Source: Gemmatimonadota bacterium (lineage in GTDB: Bacteria > Gemmatimonadota > Gemmatimonadetes > Gemmatimonadales > Gemmatimonadaceae). From it: a stretch of DNA of 36,229 bases. The notes under the pieces were generated by a model. It searched no databases. It was not told where the DNA came from and saw nothing but the letters and a program-made list of their open reading frames with translations. Made by a program: the position numbers and the translations under genes. Positions 22,511 to 29,643 of this stretch are shown piece after piece. Location: assembly GCA_021298835.1 (NCBI GenBank), contig JAJTHG010000034.1, forward strand, positions 1-36,229, read 5' to 3'. Position 1 is the first letter of the stretch. Each line of letters opens with the position of its first letter.

Positions 22511-24739
22511 ATGTCCGCCCCCGCCACCAATCCCCGCCCCTCGCTCCTCAAGGAGCTCGCCGCCCGCCTCCCGAAGGCGCCGACCACGGCGTCCGTCAAC
22601 GGCCGCACCCAGATCTCCACCTCCGAGTACTTCGGCATCAACACCTTCGGCGCCCGCCAGATGCGCGACCGGCTCCCGAAGGACGTGTACAAGAAGCTCA
22701 CCGAGTCCATCCGCCTCGGAAAGAAGCTCGACACCGACATCGCCCCCGTCGTCGCCCAGACCATCAAGGAGTGGGCGATCTCCCGCGGCGCGACGCACTT
22801 CACCCATTGGTTCCAGCCGCAGACCGGCCTCACCGCCGAGAAGCACGACGCCTTCCTGACGTTCGACGACCAGGGCCAGCCGATGGAGGCCTTCACGGCC
22901 GACCAGCTGATCCAGTCCGAGCCCGACGCGTCGTCCTTCCCCTCCGGCGGCCTCCGCGCCACCTGGGAAGCCCGCGGCTACACCGCCTGGAACCCCGCTT
23001 CCCCCGTCTTCCTCGTCGAGGCGGGCGGCGCCAAGACGCTCTACATCCCCTCCGTCTTCCTCGGCTACAACGGCGAGGCGCTCGACGAGATGACCCCGCT
23101 CCTCCGCTCGAGCGACGTCCTCTCGCACAAGGCGATGGAGCTCCTCGCCACGATCGGCGACAAGGGCGTGCAGCGCGTCGGCACCACCCTCGGGCCCGAG
23201 CAGGAGTTCTTCCTGATCGACCGCACGCACTTCGCGATGCGCCCCGACCTCGTCATGGGCAACCGCACCGTCATCGGCGCCCCGCCCCCGCGCGGCCAGC
23301 AGCTTGAGGACCACTACTTCGGGGGCATCCCCGAGCGTGTGCAGGCCTGCCTCGCCGAAGTCGAGGCCGAGCTCTACAAGCTCGGCGTACCGATCATCAC
23401 GCGGCACAACGAGGTCGCCCCCTCGCAGTTCGAGATGGCGCCCCGGTACGAGGAGACCGACATCGCCGTGGACCACAACCAGCTGGTCATGGCCGTGCTC
23501 CGCAAGGTCGCCATGCGCCACGGCCTCGCGGCGCTCGTGCACGAGAAGCCCTTCGCCGGCATCAACGGTTCGGGCAAGCACTGCAACTGGTCCATGAGCA
23601 TCGTCGCCACCAACGAGCTCGACGGCGTCAACCTGCTCAAGCCCGGCAAGACCCCGCACCAGAACATCCGCTTCCTGCTCTTCCTCGCCGCCGTCCTCAA
23701 GGGCGTGCTGAAGCACCAGGGGCTCCTCCGCGCCGGCATCGCCACCTCGGGCAACGAGCACCGCCTTGGCGCCAACGAGGCGCCGCCGGCCATCATCAGC
23801 GCCTTCCTCGGCGACATGCTCACGCGCGTCGTCGAGGACATCGCCGCCGGCAAGACCAGCCCCAACTCCGCCGCGCAGGCGATGCTCGCCCTCGGCGTCG
23901 CCAAGCTGCCGGAGATCCAGCAGGACAACACCGACCGCAACCGCACCTCGCCCTTCGCCTTCACCGGCATGAAGTTCGAGTTCCGCGCGGTCGGCGGCTC
24001 GCAGTCCATCGCCTTCCCGGTCATGCTCCTCAACGCCGCCGTCGCCGAGGCCGTCGGCGAGCTCACCGAGGAGCTCAAGAAGGCCCTCAAGACCGCCAAG
24101 ACGGTCGACGACGCCGCCTTCAAGGTCGTGCGCGACGCCTTCCGGGCCACCGCCGCCATCCGGTTCGAGGGCAACAACTACTCCGACGAATGGGTCAAGG
24201 AGGCGAAGAAGCGTGGCCTCCTCAACCTCCGCACCACGCCCGAAGCCCTCGCCCAGCTCGCCACGAAGCAGGCCGAGACCCTCTTCACCTCGCTCGGCAT
24301 CCTGAGCAAGGAGGAGCTGCACTCGCGCTACCACGTCCGCCTCGAGCGCTACGTGAAGGACCTCCTCATCGAGCTGCATACCATGCAGCAGATGGTGGAC
24401 ACGCAGGTGCTGCCCGCCGGCTTCGCCTACCTGGGTACGCTGCAGGCGGCCGCGGCGAGCGCCAAGGCCGCCGGCATCAAGGTCGTGCCGCAGGTCGCGG
24501 AGGCCGAGCGCCTTGGCAAGCTCGTCGCCGCGCTGCAGACGGCGCGCGACGGCCTCGCCACGGTGATCGCCAAGGCCGAAGGGATGCACGACGCACTCGA
24601 GAAGCAGGGCGCCTACATCACCTCGACCGGCCGCGAGCAGATGGAGAAGGTCCGCTCGGCCGCCGACGCCCTCGAGCTGGTGATCGGCGACGAGTACTGG
24701 CCGCTGCCGCGCTACCGCGAGATGCTCTTCCCGGTCTGA
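22511..24739 (+). CDS. glnN: Glutamine synthetase type III
   Basis: 742 residues, the usual GSIII length (about 700-730) and far longer than GSI. It makes glutamine from glutamate, ammonium and ATP. GSIII hallmarks are visible: the N-terminal TSEYFGINTFG, THWFQPQTG near residue 100, GPEQEFFLID (metal-binding Glu), RHNEVAPSQFE, HEKPFAGINGSGKHCNWS, and GNEHRLGANEAPPAIIS. The C-terminal region with AILSKEELHSRYHVRLERY-like helices and a coiled stretch is typical of GSIII. No adenylylation loop of the GSI-beta type exists. The upstream region has a dyad cluster and a separate promoter. A perfect 12-bp terminator hairpin follows 13 nt after the stop. Confidence 0.97.
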   Translation: MSAPATNPRPSLLKELAARLPKAPTTASVNGRTQISTSEYFGINTFGARQMRDRLPKDVYKKLTESIRLGKKLDTDIAPVVAQTIKEWAISRGATHFTHWFQPQTGLTAEKHDAFLTFDDQGQPMEAFTADQLIQSEPDASSFPSGGLRATWEARGYTAWNPASPVFLVEAGGAKTLYIPSVFLGYNGEALDEMTPLLRSSDVLSHKAMELLATIGDKGVQRVGTTLGPEQEFFLIDRTHFAMRPDLVMGNRTVIGAPPPRGQQLEDHYFGGIPERVQACLAEVEAELYKLGVPIITRHNEVAPSQFEMAPRYEETDIAVDHNQLVMAVLRKVAMRHGLAALVHEKPFAGINGSGKHCNWSMSIVATNELDGVNLLKPGKTPHQNIRFLLFLAAVLKGVLKHQGLLRAGIATSGNEHRLGANEAPPAIISAFLGDMLTRVVEDIAAGKTSPNSAAQAMLALGVAKLPEIQQDNTDRNRTSPFAFTGMKFEFRAVGGSQSIAFPVMLLNAAVAEAVGELTEELKKALKTAKTVDDAAFKVVRDAFRATAAIRFEGNNYSDEWVKEAKKRGLLNLRTTPEALAQLATKQAETLFTSLGILSKEELHSRYHVRLERYVKDLLIELHTMQQMVDTQVLPAGFAYLGTLQAAAASAKAAGIKVVPQVAEAERLGKLVAALQTARDGLATVIAKAEGMHDALEKQGAYITSTGREQMEKVRSAADALELVIGDEYWPLPRYREMLFPV

Positions 24740-24751
24740 CGCAGCGCCACC

Positions 24752-24792
24752 CCGCGGCCCGCGTGACCCCGATCGGGTGGCGCGGGCCGCGG
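24752..24792 (+). terminator. Strong hairpin after glnN
   Basis: CCGCGGCCCGCG (24752-24763) and CGCGGGCCGCGG (24781-24792) are a perfect 12-bp inverted repeat. The loop contains another palindrome, CCCGATCGGG. It starts 13 nt after the glnN stop and lacks a U-tract. Confidence 0.65.
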
Positions 24793-24926
24793 TCTCGCGC
24801 ACGCCGGGGCGGCGGCGGCGTGACGTGCCTGGCCGACGACCCCGCCGACCAGCGCACGCACGTCGCCTGCGACCACGACGGTCTCGAACCCTGCATGGCA
24901 CGCGGGCGCTCTGCGCCAAAGGGGGG

Positions 24927-25109
24927 ATGGACGTCGAGGTTGACGCCATGCGGTGTCGCGAGGTCGCGCAGGGCCGCCTGTTCGTCGCCTACGTGCCCGA
25001 CGCCACGACGGCCGCGGCCGGCATCTCGGCGGTCCCCAAGGCGGGCGAACCATGGCTCATGTTCCCCGGGACGCCCAAGGCCCACGTGATGGTCACCCCG
25101 GGCATGTGA
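24927..25109 (+). CDS. Possible small protein, 60 residues, unknown
   Basis: In the 404-bp stretch between glnN and the next minus-strand gene, an ATG at 24927 follows AAAGGGGGG directly and opens a 60-codon frame beginning MDVEVDAMRC. It contains GRLFVAYVPDATTAAAG and ends with KAHVMVTPGM. No signal peptide or known motif is visible. Amino acid composition is protein-like (mixed hydrophobic and charged, not Arg/Pro-rich like shadow frames), which is why it is listed. It could equally be chance in GC-rich DNA. Apart from it and the glnN terminator I see nothing in 24793-25143. Confidence 0.35.
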   Translation: MDVEVDAMRCREVAQGRLFVAYVPDATTAAAGISAVPKAGEPWLMFPGTPKAHVMVTPGM

Positions 25110-25143
25110 GCCCGCCCGCGTCTCGATCGCCGGCTCCGGCCCC

Positions 25144-26028
25144 TCAGCGCAGCACCTTCCGCAGGCGCTCCGCGCGGTCGTCGAGTGCCCGCTGCTCGGA
25201 CCGCGAGTAGCCGCACGGCGGCTTCGTGTAGGGCGAGTACACCCACGCCGACGCCCGGTCCTTGATGTTGCCGATCTGCGCTGCCGGCAGGCCGCTCTCC
25301 TTGTAGAGGATCCCGGAGTTGTCGGCATCGATGTCGGCGAGTTTCTCGTCGATGGCCCGCAGCTGCTTGCGCAGCTCGTCCCGCTCGACTTCCTGCTTCG
25401 AGGGGGCGGGCGCCTTCCCGCACTTCTTGTCGAGCGCCACGGAGTCCTCCTTGGAGTAGCCGAGGTCGCTGAAGTAGTTGTAGGCGGTCGAGTCGCGGAT
25501 CGCCTTGGCGCGCGTGCTGTCGCCTCGCGCCTCCGCCGCCGCCGCGCGTTCCTCGGTTTCCCGCGCGCGCTTCTGCCGCTCGGGGTCGAGCGCGAACTGT
25601 ACCGGGTTGCCGTTGTACTTCTGGAGGAACATGTCCTCCCAGTACTCGTTCCGGCATTCCAGCCAGTCGGAGCGCGCGTCGCGCGACGCCTGATTGCCGC
25701 GCAGGGCATCGATGCGGGCCCGTAGCTCGTCGCGCTGCGTCTGCAGCTGGTCGCGCCCCTTGCCGTTGCCGGCACGCGCCTGCGCCTCGAGGCCGCGCAG
25801 GAGCTTGTCGAGCAGGTCGGCGGTGAGCTCGGGATTGACCGCCGAGTACGAGGTCTCGCGACCGCACGCTGCCAGCGAGGCCTCGCGCGCCGCCTTGTCG
25901 CCGGCACGGTCGGCGAGCCGGTCGGTGGCGGCGCCGGCGGCGCGGCGCATGATACCGCCGAATTGGGCCTGCGCGCCGACCGGCAGCAGCAGGGCGAGCG
26001 CGAGGACGAGACGACCAGACGTGGGCAC
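25144..26028 (-). CDS. Secreted coiled-coil protein, unknown function
   Basis: 294 residues with a GTG start at 26028 supported by GGAG 6 nt upstream. The longer frame begins at a TTG at 26085 and adds 19 Arg/Pro-rich residues. A signal peptide (LVLALALLLPVGAQA) is followed by QFGGIMRRAAGAATDRLADRAGD. The mature part is charged and helical, with likely coiled-coil in about residues 75-115 (QTQRDELRARIDALRG), 150-180 (RETEERAAAAEARGD) and 215-245. Four cysteines (in LAACGRE, LECRNEY, KKCGKA and PPCGYS) could form two disulfides in the periplasm. I recognise no family. It lies between the two glutamine synthetase genes but has no visible link to nitrogen. A perfect palindrome lies 79 nt before its start. 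Confidence 0.7.
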   Translation of the reverse strand: MPTSGRLVLALALLLPVGAQAQFGGIMRRAAGAATDRLADRAGDKAAREASLAACGRETSYSAVNPELTADLLDKLLRGLEAQARAGNGKGRDQLQTQRDELRARIDALRGNQASRDARSDWLECRNEYWEDMFLQKYNGNPVQFALDPERQKRARETEERAAAAEARGDSTRAKAIRDSTAYNYFSDLGYSKEDSVALDKKCGKAPAPSKQEVERDELRKQLRAIDEKLADIDADNSGILYKESGLPAAQIGNIKDRASAWVYSPYTKPPCGYSRSEQRALDDRAERLRKVLR

Positions 26029-26106
26029 GCGGGACTCCGGTGGGGGGCGACGGAAGAGTTTGCGGGGAACCGCACGCGCGGTCAACGGTGGGGGGACCGG
26101 CGTCGT

Positions 26107-26120
26107 CCGTCACGTGACGG
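26107..26120. promoter_or_regulatory. Perfect 14-bp palindrome CCGTCAC/GTGACGG
   Basis: CCGTCACGTGACGG is self-complementary and contains the CACGTG core. It sits between the glnA terminator hairpin and the start of the secreted coiled-coil gene, 79 nt upstream of the latter. It may be an operator for that gene or a second terminator element for glnA. Confidence 0.35.
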
Positions 26121-26122
26121 GC

Positions 26123-26142
26123 GGCCACCGTGGCCGGTGGCC
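26123..26142 (-). terminator. Hairpin after glnA
   Basis: GGCCACCG and CGGTGGCC form a perfect 8-bp stem with a TGGC loop, 3 nt after the glnA stop codon on the minus strand. No U-tract follows. Confidence 0.6.
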
Positions 26143-26145
26143 CGG

Positions 26146-27504
26146 CTAGTACTTCCCCAGATACTCCCGGACCTCCCAGGGGTGCACCTGGGTGATGTAC
26201 TCCCGCCACTCCGCGCGCTTCGCCGCGAGGAAGTGCTCCGTGATGTGCGGGCCGAGCGCGGCCGTGATCACGCCATCCGCCTCGAGCTCGTCGCACGCCT
26301 CGTGCAGGTCGTGCGGCAGGTCGGAGATGCGCAGTCGCTTCTTCTCCCGCTGGGACATCGCGAAGATGTTCTCGTTGACCGGCTCGCCGGCGTCGGTCTT
26401 CTGCTCGATGCCGTCGAGCCCCGCGGCGAGCTGCACGGCCAGCGCGAGGTAGGGATTCGCCGCGGGATCGGGCATGCGGTTCTCCACCCGCGTCCCCGTA
26501 CCGCGCCGGTCCGGCACGCGCAGGAGCGGCGAGCGGTTGCGCATGCTCCACGCCACGTTCACCGGCGCCTCGAAGCCCGGCACCAGCCGCTTGTAGCTGT
26601 TCACCAGCGGGTTCGTGATCGCGCACATCCCGCGCGCGTGCGCCAGCAATCCGCCGATGTACCAGTGCGCCACCGGCGAGAGCTCCCACGTCGCCTTCTC
26701 GTCCCAGAACGCGTTGCGCCCGTCCTTGAACAGCGACTGGTGCGTGTGCATCCCGCTCCCGTTCTGCCCCCAGATCGGCTTCGGCATGAACGACGCGTGC
26801 AGCCCGAACTGCTGCGCCACGTGGCGCACGACGAAGCGGAAGGTCGCGAGCGCGTCGGCCGTCGTGAGCGCGTCGGCGTAGCGGAAGTCGATCTCGTGCT
26901 GGCCCGGCGCCACCTCGTGGTGCGCGGCCTCGACGTCGAAACCCATCTCCTCCAGCGCCGCCACGATCGCGCGGCGGGCGTCTTCGCCGCGGTCCACCGG
27001 CGCGAGGTCGAAGTACGAGCCCACGTCGTTCGTGCGCAGCGTCGGCTCGCCGTCGGTCCCCCGCTGGAAGAGGAAGAACTCGGCCTCGAGGCCGGCCATC
27101 ATCGTGAAGCCGAAGCGCGCCGCCCGCGCCACCTGCCGCTTGAGCACCCCGCGCGGGTCCCCCTCGAAGGGCGTCCCGTCGGGCCGCGTGATGTCGCACA
27201 GCACGCGTGCGATCTTCGCCCCGGGTTCCCCCCACGGGAAGACGCGGAACGTCGCGAGGTCGGGGGCCAGCAGCATGTCCGACTCCTCGATCCGCACGAA
27301 CCCCTCGATCGACGAGCCGTCGAACATGAGGTCGCCGCGCAGCGCCTTCGCCATCTGCGACGCTGGCACCTCGACGTTCTTGTTCACCCCGAGGATGTCG
27401 GTGAACTGCAGGCGCAGGAAGCGGACGCCGTGGGCGGCCGCCAGCTCGAGGACATCGGGGGCGGTCGCCCCCGACAGGTCGCGGATCGGTGGCTGGGTGG
27501 ACAC
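26146..27504 (-). CDS. glnA: Glutamine synthetase type I
   Basis: 452 residues with a GTG start. ATP-dependent ammonium assimilation into glutamine; the family forms dodecamers. The N-terminal beta-grasp (RFLRLQFTDILGVNKNVEVP) and FDGSSIEGF are followed by the catalytic GLEAEFFLF, HHEVAPGQHEIDF, MPKPIWGQNGSGMHTHQSL and NPLVNSYKRLVPG. The later RVENRMPDPAANPYLA is the usual C-terminal site. The region around residue 375-390 lacks the NLYDLPP adenylylation signature, so this is the GSI-alpha (feedback-regulated) subtype rather than the adenylylated GSI-beta. It is divergent from the zinc-ribbon protein gene with only 46 bp between the start codons. TAGCAT lies 6 nt before the GTG, which suggests a leaderless mRNA. 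Confidence 0.97.
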   Translation of the reverse strand: MSTQPPIRDLSGATAPDVLELAAAHGVRFLRLQFTDILGVNKNVEVPASQMAKALRGDLMFDGSSIEGFVRIEESDMLLAPDLATFRVFPWGEPGAKIARVLCDITRPDGTPFEGDPRGVLKRQVARAARFGFTMMAGLEAEFFLFQRGTDGEPTLRTNDVGSYFDLAPVDRGEDARRAIVAALEEMGFDVEAAHHEVAPGQHEIDFRYADALTTADALATFRFVVRHVAQQFGLHASFMPKPIWGQNGSGMHTHQSLFKDGRNAFWDEKATWELSPVAHWYIGGLLAHARGMCAITNPLVNSYKRLVPGFEAPVNVAWSMRNRSPLLRVPDRRGTGTRVENRMPDPAANPYLALAVQLAAGLDGIEQKTDAGEPVNENIFAMSQREKKRLRISDLPHDLHEACDELEADGVITAALGPHITEHFLAAKRAEWREYITQVHPWEVREYLGKY

Positions 27505-27510
27505 GCCGGT

Positions 27511-27516
27511 ATGCTA
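27511..27516 (-). promoter_or_regulatory. -10 element of a probable leaderless glnA transcript
   Basis: TAGCAT on the minus strand, six bases, then the GTG start. Transcription would begin at the G of the start codon. Only 46 bp separate this start from the divergent gene, so there is no room for a long leader. No -35 hexamer stands out. Confidence 0.6.
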
Positions 27517-27537
27517 CGCGCGCCGCGGCATCGCGCC

Positions 27538-27543
27538 TAGCTT
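27538..27543 (+). promoter_or_regulatory. -10 element of a probable leaderless zinc-ribbon gene transcript
   Basis: TAGCTT is followed by seven bases and then ATG at 27551. No Shine-Dalgarno is present. It faces the glnA -10 back to back, with 21 bp between the two hexamers. Confidence 0.55.
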
Positions 27544-27550
27544 ACGGCGC

Positions 27551-28279
27551 ATGAACCTACCCGCCTCGCCGTCCTGCGCCGTCTGCAAGGCCGCCCTCTC
27601 CCCGGGTGCCCGCTTCTGCCATCGCTGCGGCACTCCCGCGGGGGCGCGTCCCGAGGTGCCCACCGGGGGCGGCGCCTCGACGGTCCTCCCGTGGAGCATC
27701 GCCGCCGTTTCGCTGATCATCCTCATCACCCTCGTCGCGACGCGCACGTGGCAGGCCAGCACCACCCCGGCGGCCAGCGCCGACGGGGCCCCGGCCGGCA
27801 TGGTGGCCCCCTTCGCCGGCGGCGGGGGGAGCGGTGCCCCCCCGGACATCTCCCAGATGTCCCCCGAGGAGCGCGCCGAACGGCTCTACAACCGCGTGAT
27901 GACGTACGCCGAGCGCGGCCTCCCCGACTCTGCGGCGTTCTTCTCGCCGATGGCCATGATGGCCTACAACGCCCTCGGTCAGCTCAACAACGACCAGCGC
28001 TACCACGTCGGCTCGATCGGGCTCGCCACCGGGGCCCGGGAGGGCGCCGAGACCGCCCTGGCGCAGGCGGACACGCTGCTCAAGGCCGAGCCCGACTTCC
28101 TGCTCGGGCTCATGCTCGCCGCACGCGCCCACGAAGTGCTCGGCAATGCCACCAAGCGGAAGCAGTTCGAGGCCCGCTTCCTCAAGGTCCTCGACGTCGA
28201 ACTCAAGAAGCCGCTCGACGAGTATGCCGCTCATCGCCCCTCGATCGACGCTGCAGCAAACAGTTTCAGGGCACAATAG
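27551..28279 (+). CDS. Zinc-ribbon membrane protein, unknown function
   Basis: 242 residues from MNLPASPSCAVCKAALSPGARFC. A zinc ribbon (CAVC...CHRC, two CxxC pairs, residues 9-28) is followed by a Gly/Pro linker and one membrane helix at about residues 48-67 (LPWSIAAVSLIILITLVATR). A Gly-rich stretch then leads to a C-terminal helical domain of tetratricopeptide-like character (LYNRVMTYAERGLPDSAAFF, ALAQADTLLKAEPDFLLGLMLAARAHEVLG). The layout suggests a membrane-tethered sensor or scaffold with the ribbon in the cytoplasm and the helical domain outside. It is divergent from glnA and shares a very short promoter region, so joint control is possible but unproven. Confidence 0.8.
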   Translation: MNLPASPSCAVCKAALSPGARFCHRCGTPAGARPEVPTGGGASTVLPWSIAAVSLIILITLVATRTWQASTTPAASADGAPAGMVAPFAGGGGSGAPPDISQMSPEERAERLYNRVMTYAERGLPDSAAFFSPMAMMAYNALGQLNNDQRYHVGSIGLATGAREGAETALAQADTLLKAEPDFLLGLMLAARAHEVLGNATKRKQFEARFLKVLDVELKKPLDEYAAHRPSIDAAANSFRAQ

Positions 28280-28410
28280 GGACACACTAACGCCACGTGA
28301 GCTGGCGCCAACCTGCCGGACTTCCGCACACTGCACGGTGTCGTATCGAACTCGCGCCGAGCCGCCATCCTGCGCGCAACGCCTGATCGCCCCAATCGTC
28401 CTGTACCCGT

Positions 28411-28434
28411 AACGGTCCCCGACACGGGGCCGTT
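28411..28434 (+). terminator. Hairpin upstream of the HD-GYP regulator gene
   Basis: AACGG, a bulged T, and CCCC pair with GGGG and CCGTT around a 5-nt loop. It lies 132 nt after the zinc-ribbon gene stop and 25 nt before the next start codon. Terminator or leader structure; no U-tract. Confidence 0.35.
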
Positions 28435-28458
28435 GACGCCGCCCGCCTTCACGAGCCG

Positions 28459-29577
28459 ATGACCGATCCGCTCCGCCCCTCGACCAGCCGCATTTCCCGC
28501 GCGCTGGGTGCCGTCGCCGAGCCCGCCGTCTCGCGGCTGCTCATCGTCGACGACGAGGAGACCATCCGCGTGGCGCTCGCGAAGTTCCTTCGCGGCCGCG
28601 GCTTCGAGGTCACCACTGCGGAGTCGGGGACGGTCGCCCTCGAGTACCTGCGGGGGGGCCGCTTCGTCGCCATGCTCTCCGACGTGCGCATGCCCGGCAT
28701 GCCGGGCACCGACCTCGTCCCGCAGGCGCTCGCGATCGATCCCGACCTCGCGGTGATCATGCTCACCGCGGTGAACGACGCGCCCACGGCGACCGAGGCC
28801 CTGGCGGCGGGCGCGATGGACTACCTCATGAAGCCGGTCGAGCTCGCCGACCTCACCGCCGCCCTCGAGCGCGCGCTGCACAAGCGCGATCTCCTGATCG
28901 AGCAGCGCAAGGTCGAGCGCCTCATCCGCGAGGAAGTCGCCCTCCGCACGGACGAACTCGAGCGCGAGCAGCAGGCCCTGCGCCAGCTCACCATCTCGGT
29001 CGTCGACGCCCTGATCAACGCGCAGGAGGCCAAGGACCAGTTCCTCCGCGGCCACTCGCAGCGCGTCGCCGACCTCGCCGCCTCGGTGGCGGAGCATCTC
29101 GGGCTCGACCCCGACACCGTCGAGCACGTCCGCCTCGCCGGCCGGCTCCACGACGTCGGCAAGATCGGTACGCGGGAGAGCGTGCTCAACAAGCCGGGCC
29201 CGCTGACCGAGGAGGAGTACGAGCACGTCAAGGAACACGTCCGGCTCGGCGTCGAGATCCTCTCGCCCCTCAAGCACCTCGGGCCCGCGCTCACGTACAT
29301 CCACGACCATCACGAACACTGGAACGGCAAGGGCTATCCCCGCCGCCTCGCCGGCGAGGCGATCTCCATCGGCGGGCGCATCCTCGCCGCCGCCGACGCC
29401 TTCGACGCGCTCACGACCCGCCGGCCGTACCGCGAGCCGATGAACCCCGACGACACCATCGAGTACCTGCAGGCGCACGTCGGCACGCTCATGGATCCCC
29501 GCGTCTACGAAGCGCTCCGCGCGATCGTCACCCGGCGTCGCTCCCTCGTCTTCCTCGACGACCTGTCGCTGCCCTGA
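28459..29577 (+). CDS. Two-component response regulator with HD-GYP domain
   Basis: 372 residues. The N-terminal receiver domain (about 25-140) has the acidic pair D31/D32, phospho-acceptor D75 in SDVRMPG, T103 and K125. A charged coiled-coil linker spans about 142-180. The HD-GYP phosphodiesterase domain (about 180-360) shows H231/D232 in GRLHDVGK, KPGPLTEEEYEHVKEH, and HHEHWNGKGYP (residues 284-294). The family hydrolyses cyclic di-GMP or cGAMP-type messengers upon phosphorylation. The usual Asp of the HHExxDGxGYP motif is Asn here, a common variant. No histidine kinase gene is nearby. It is 66 nt upstream of the RND efflux operon on the same strand, but that operon seems to have its own promoter. 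Confidence 0.95.
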   Translation: MTDPLRPSTSRISRALGAVAEPAVSRLLIVDDEETIRVALAKFLRGRGFEVTTAESGTVALEYLRGGRFVAMLSDVRMPGMPGTDLVPQALAIDPDLAVIMLTAVNDAPTATEALAAGAMDYLMKPVELADLTAALERALHKRDLLIEQRKVERLIREEVALRTDELEREQQALRQLTISVVDALINAQEAKDQFLRGHSQRVADLAASVAEHLGLDPDTVEHVRLAGRLHDVGKIGTRESVLNKPGPLTEEEYEHVKEHVRLGVEILSPLKHLGPALTYIHDHHEHWNGKGYPRRLAGEAISIGGRILAAADAFDALTTRRPYREPMNPDDTIEYLQAHVGTLMDPRVYEALRAIVTRRRSLVFLDDLSLP

Positions 29578-29630
29578 CGCGCGGCACCCGTCCTCCGGCT
29601 TCCCTGACAACGCCCTGCGGGGCCGCGACG

Positions 29631-29636
29631 TATTGT
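29631..29636 (+). promoter_or_regulatory. -10 element of a probable leaderless RND operon transcript
   Basis: TATTGT is followed by seven bases and then the TolC-family ATG at 29644. No Shine-Dalgarno. A CTGACA at 29604-29609 is -35-like, but its 21-nt spacing is too long to be convincing. Confidence 0.5.
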
Positions 29637-29643
29637 CGGTACC

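Noticed and set aside
22472..24949. Long minus-strand open frame opposite glnN (825 codons)
   Set aside because: It mirrors the GSIII gene in GC-rich DNA. Its product is Gly/Glu/Arg-rich without motifs, whereas GSIII is unmistakable.
28459..29577. Asn in place of Asp in HHExxDGxGYP as a sign of an inactive HD-GYP domain
   Set aside because: This position varies among active family members; the metal-binding HD and HH residues are intact.
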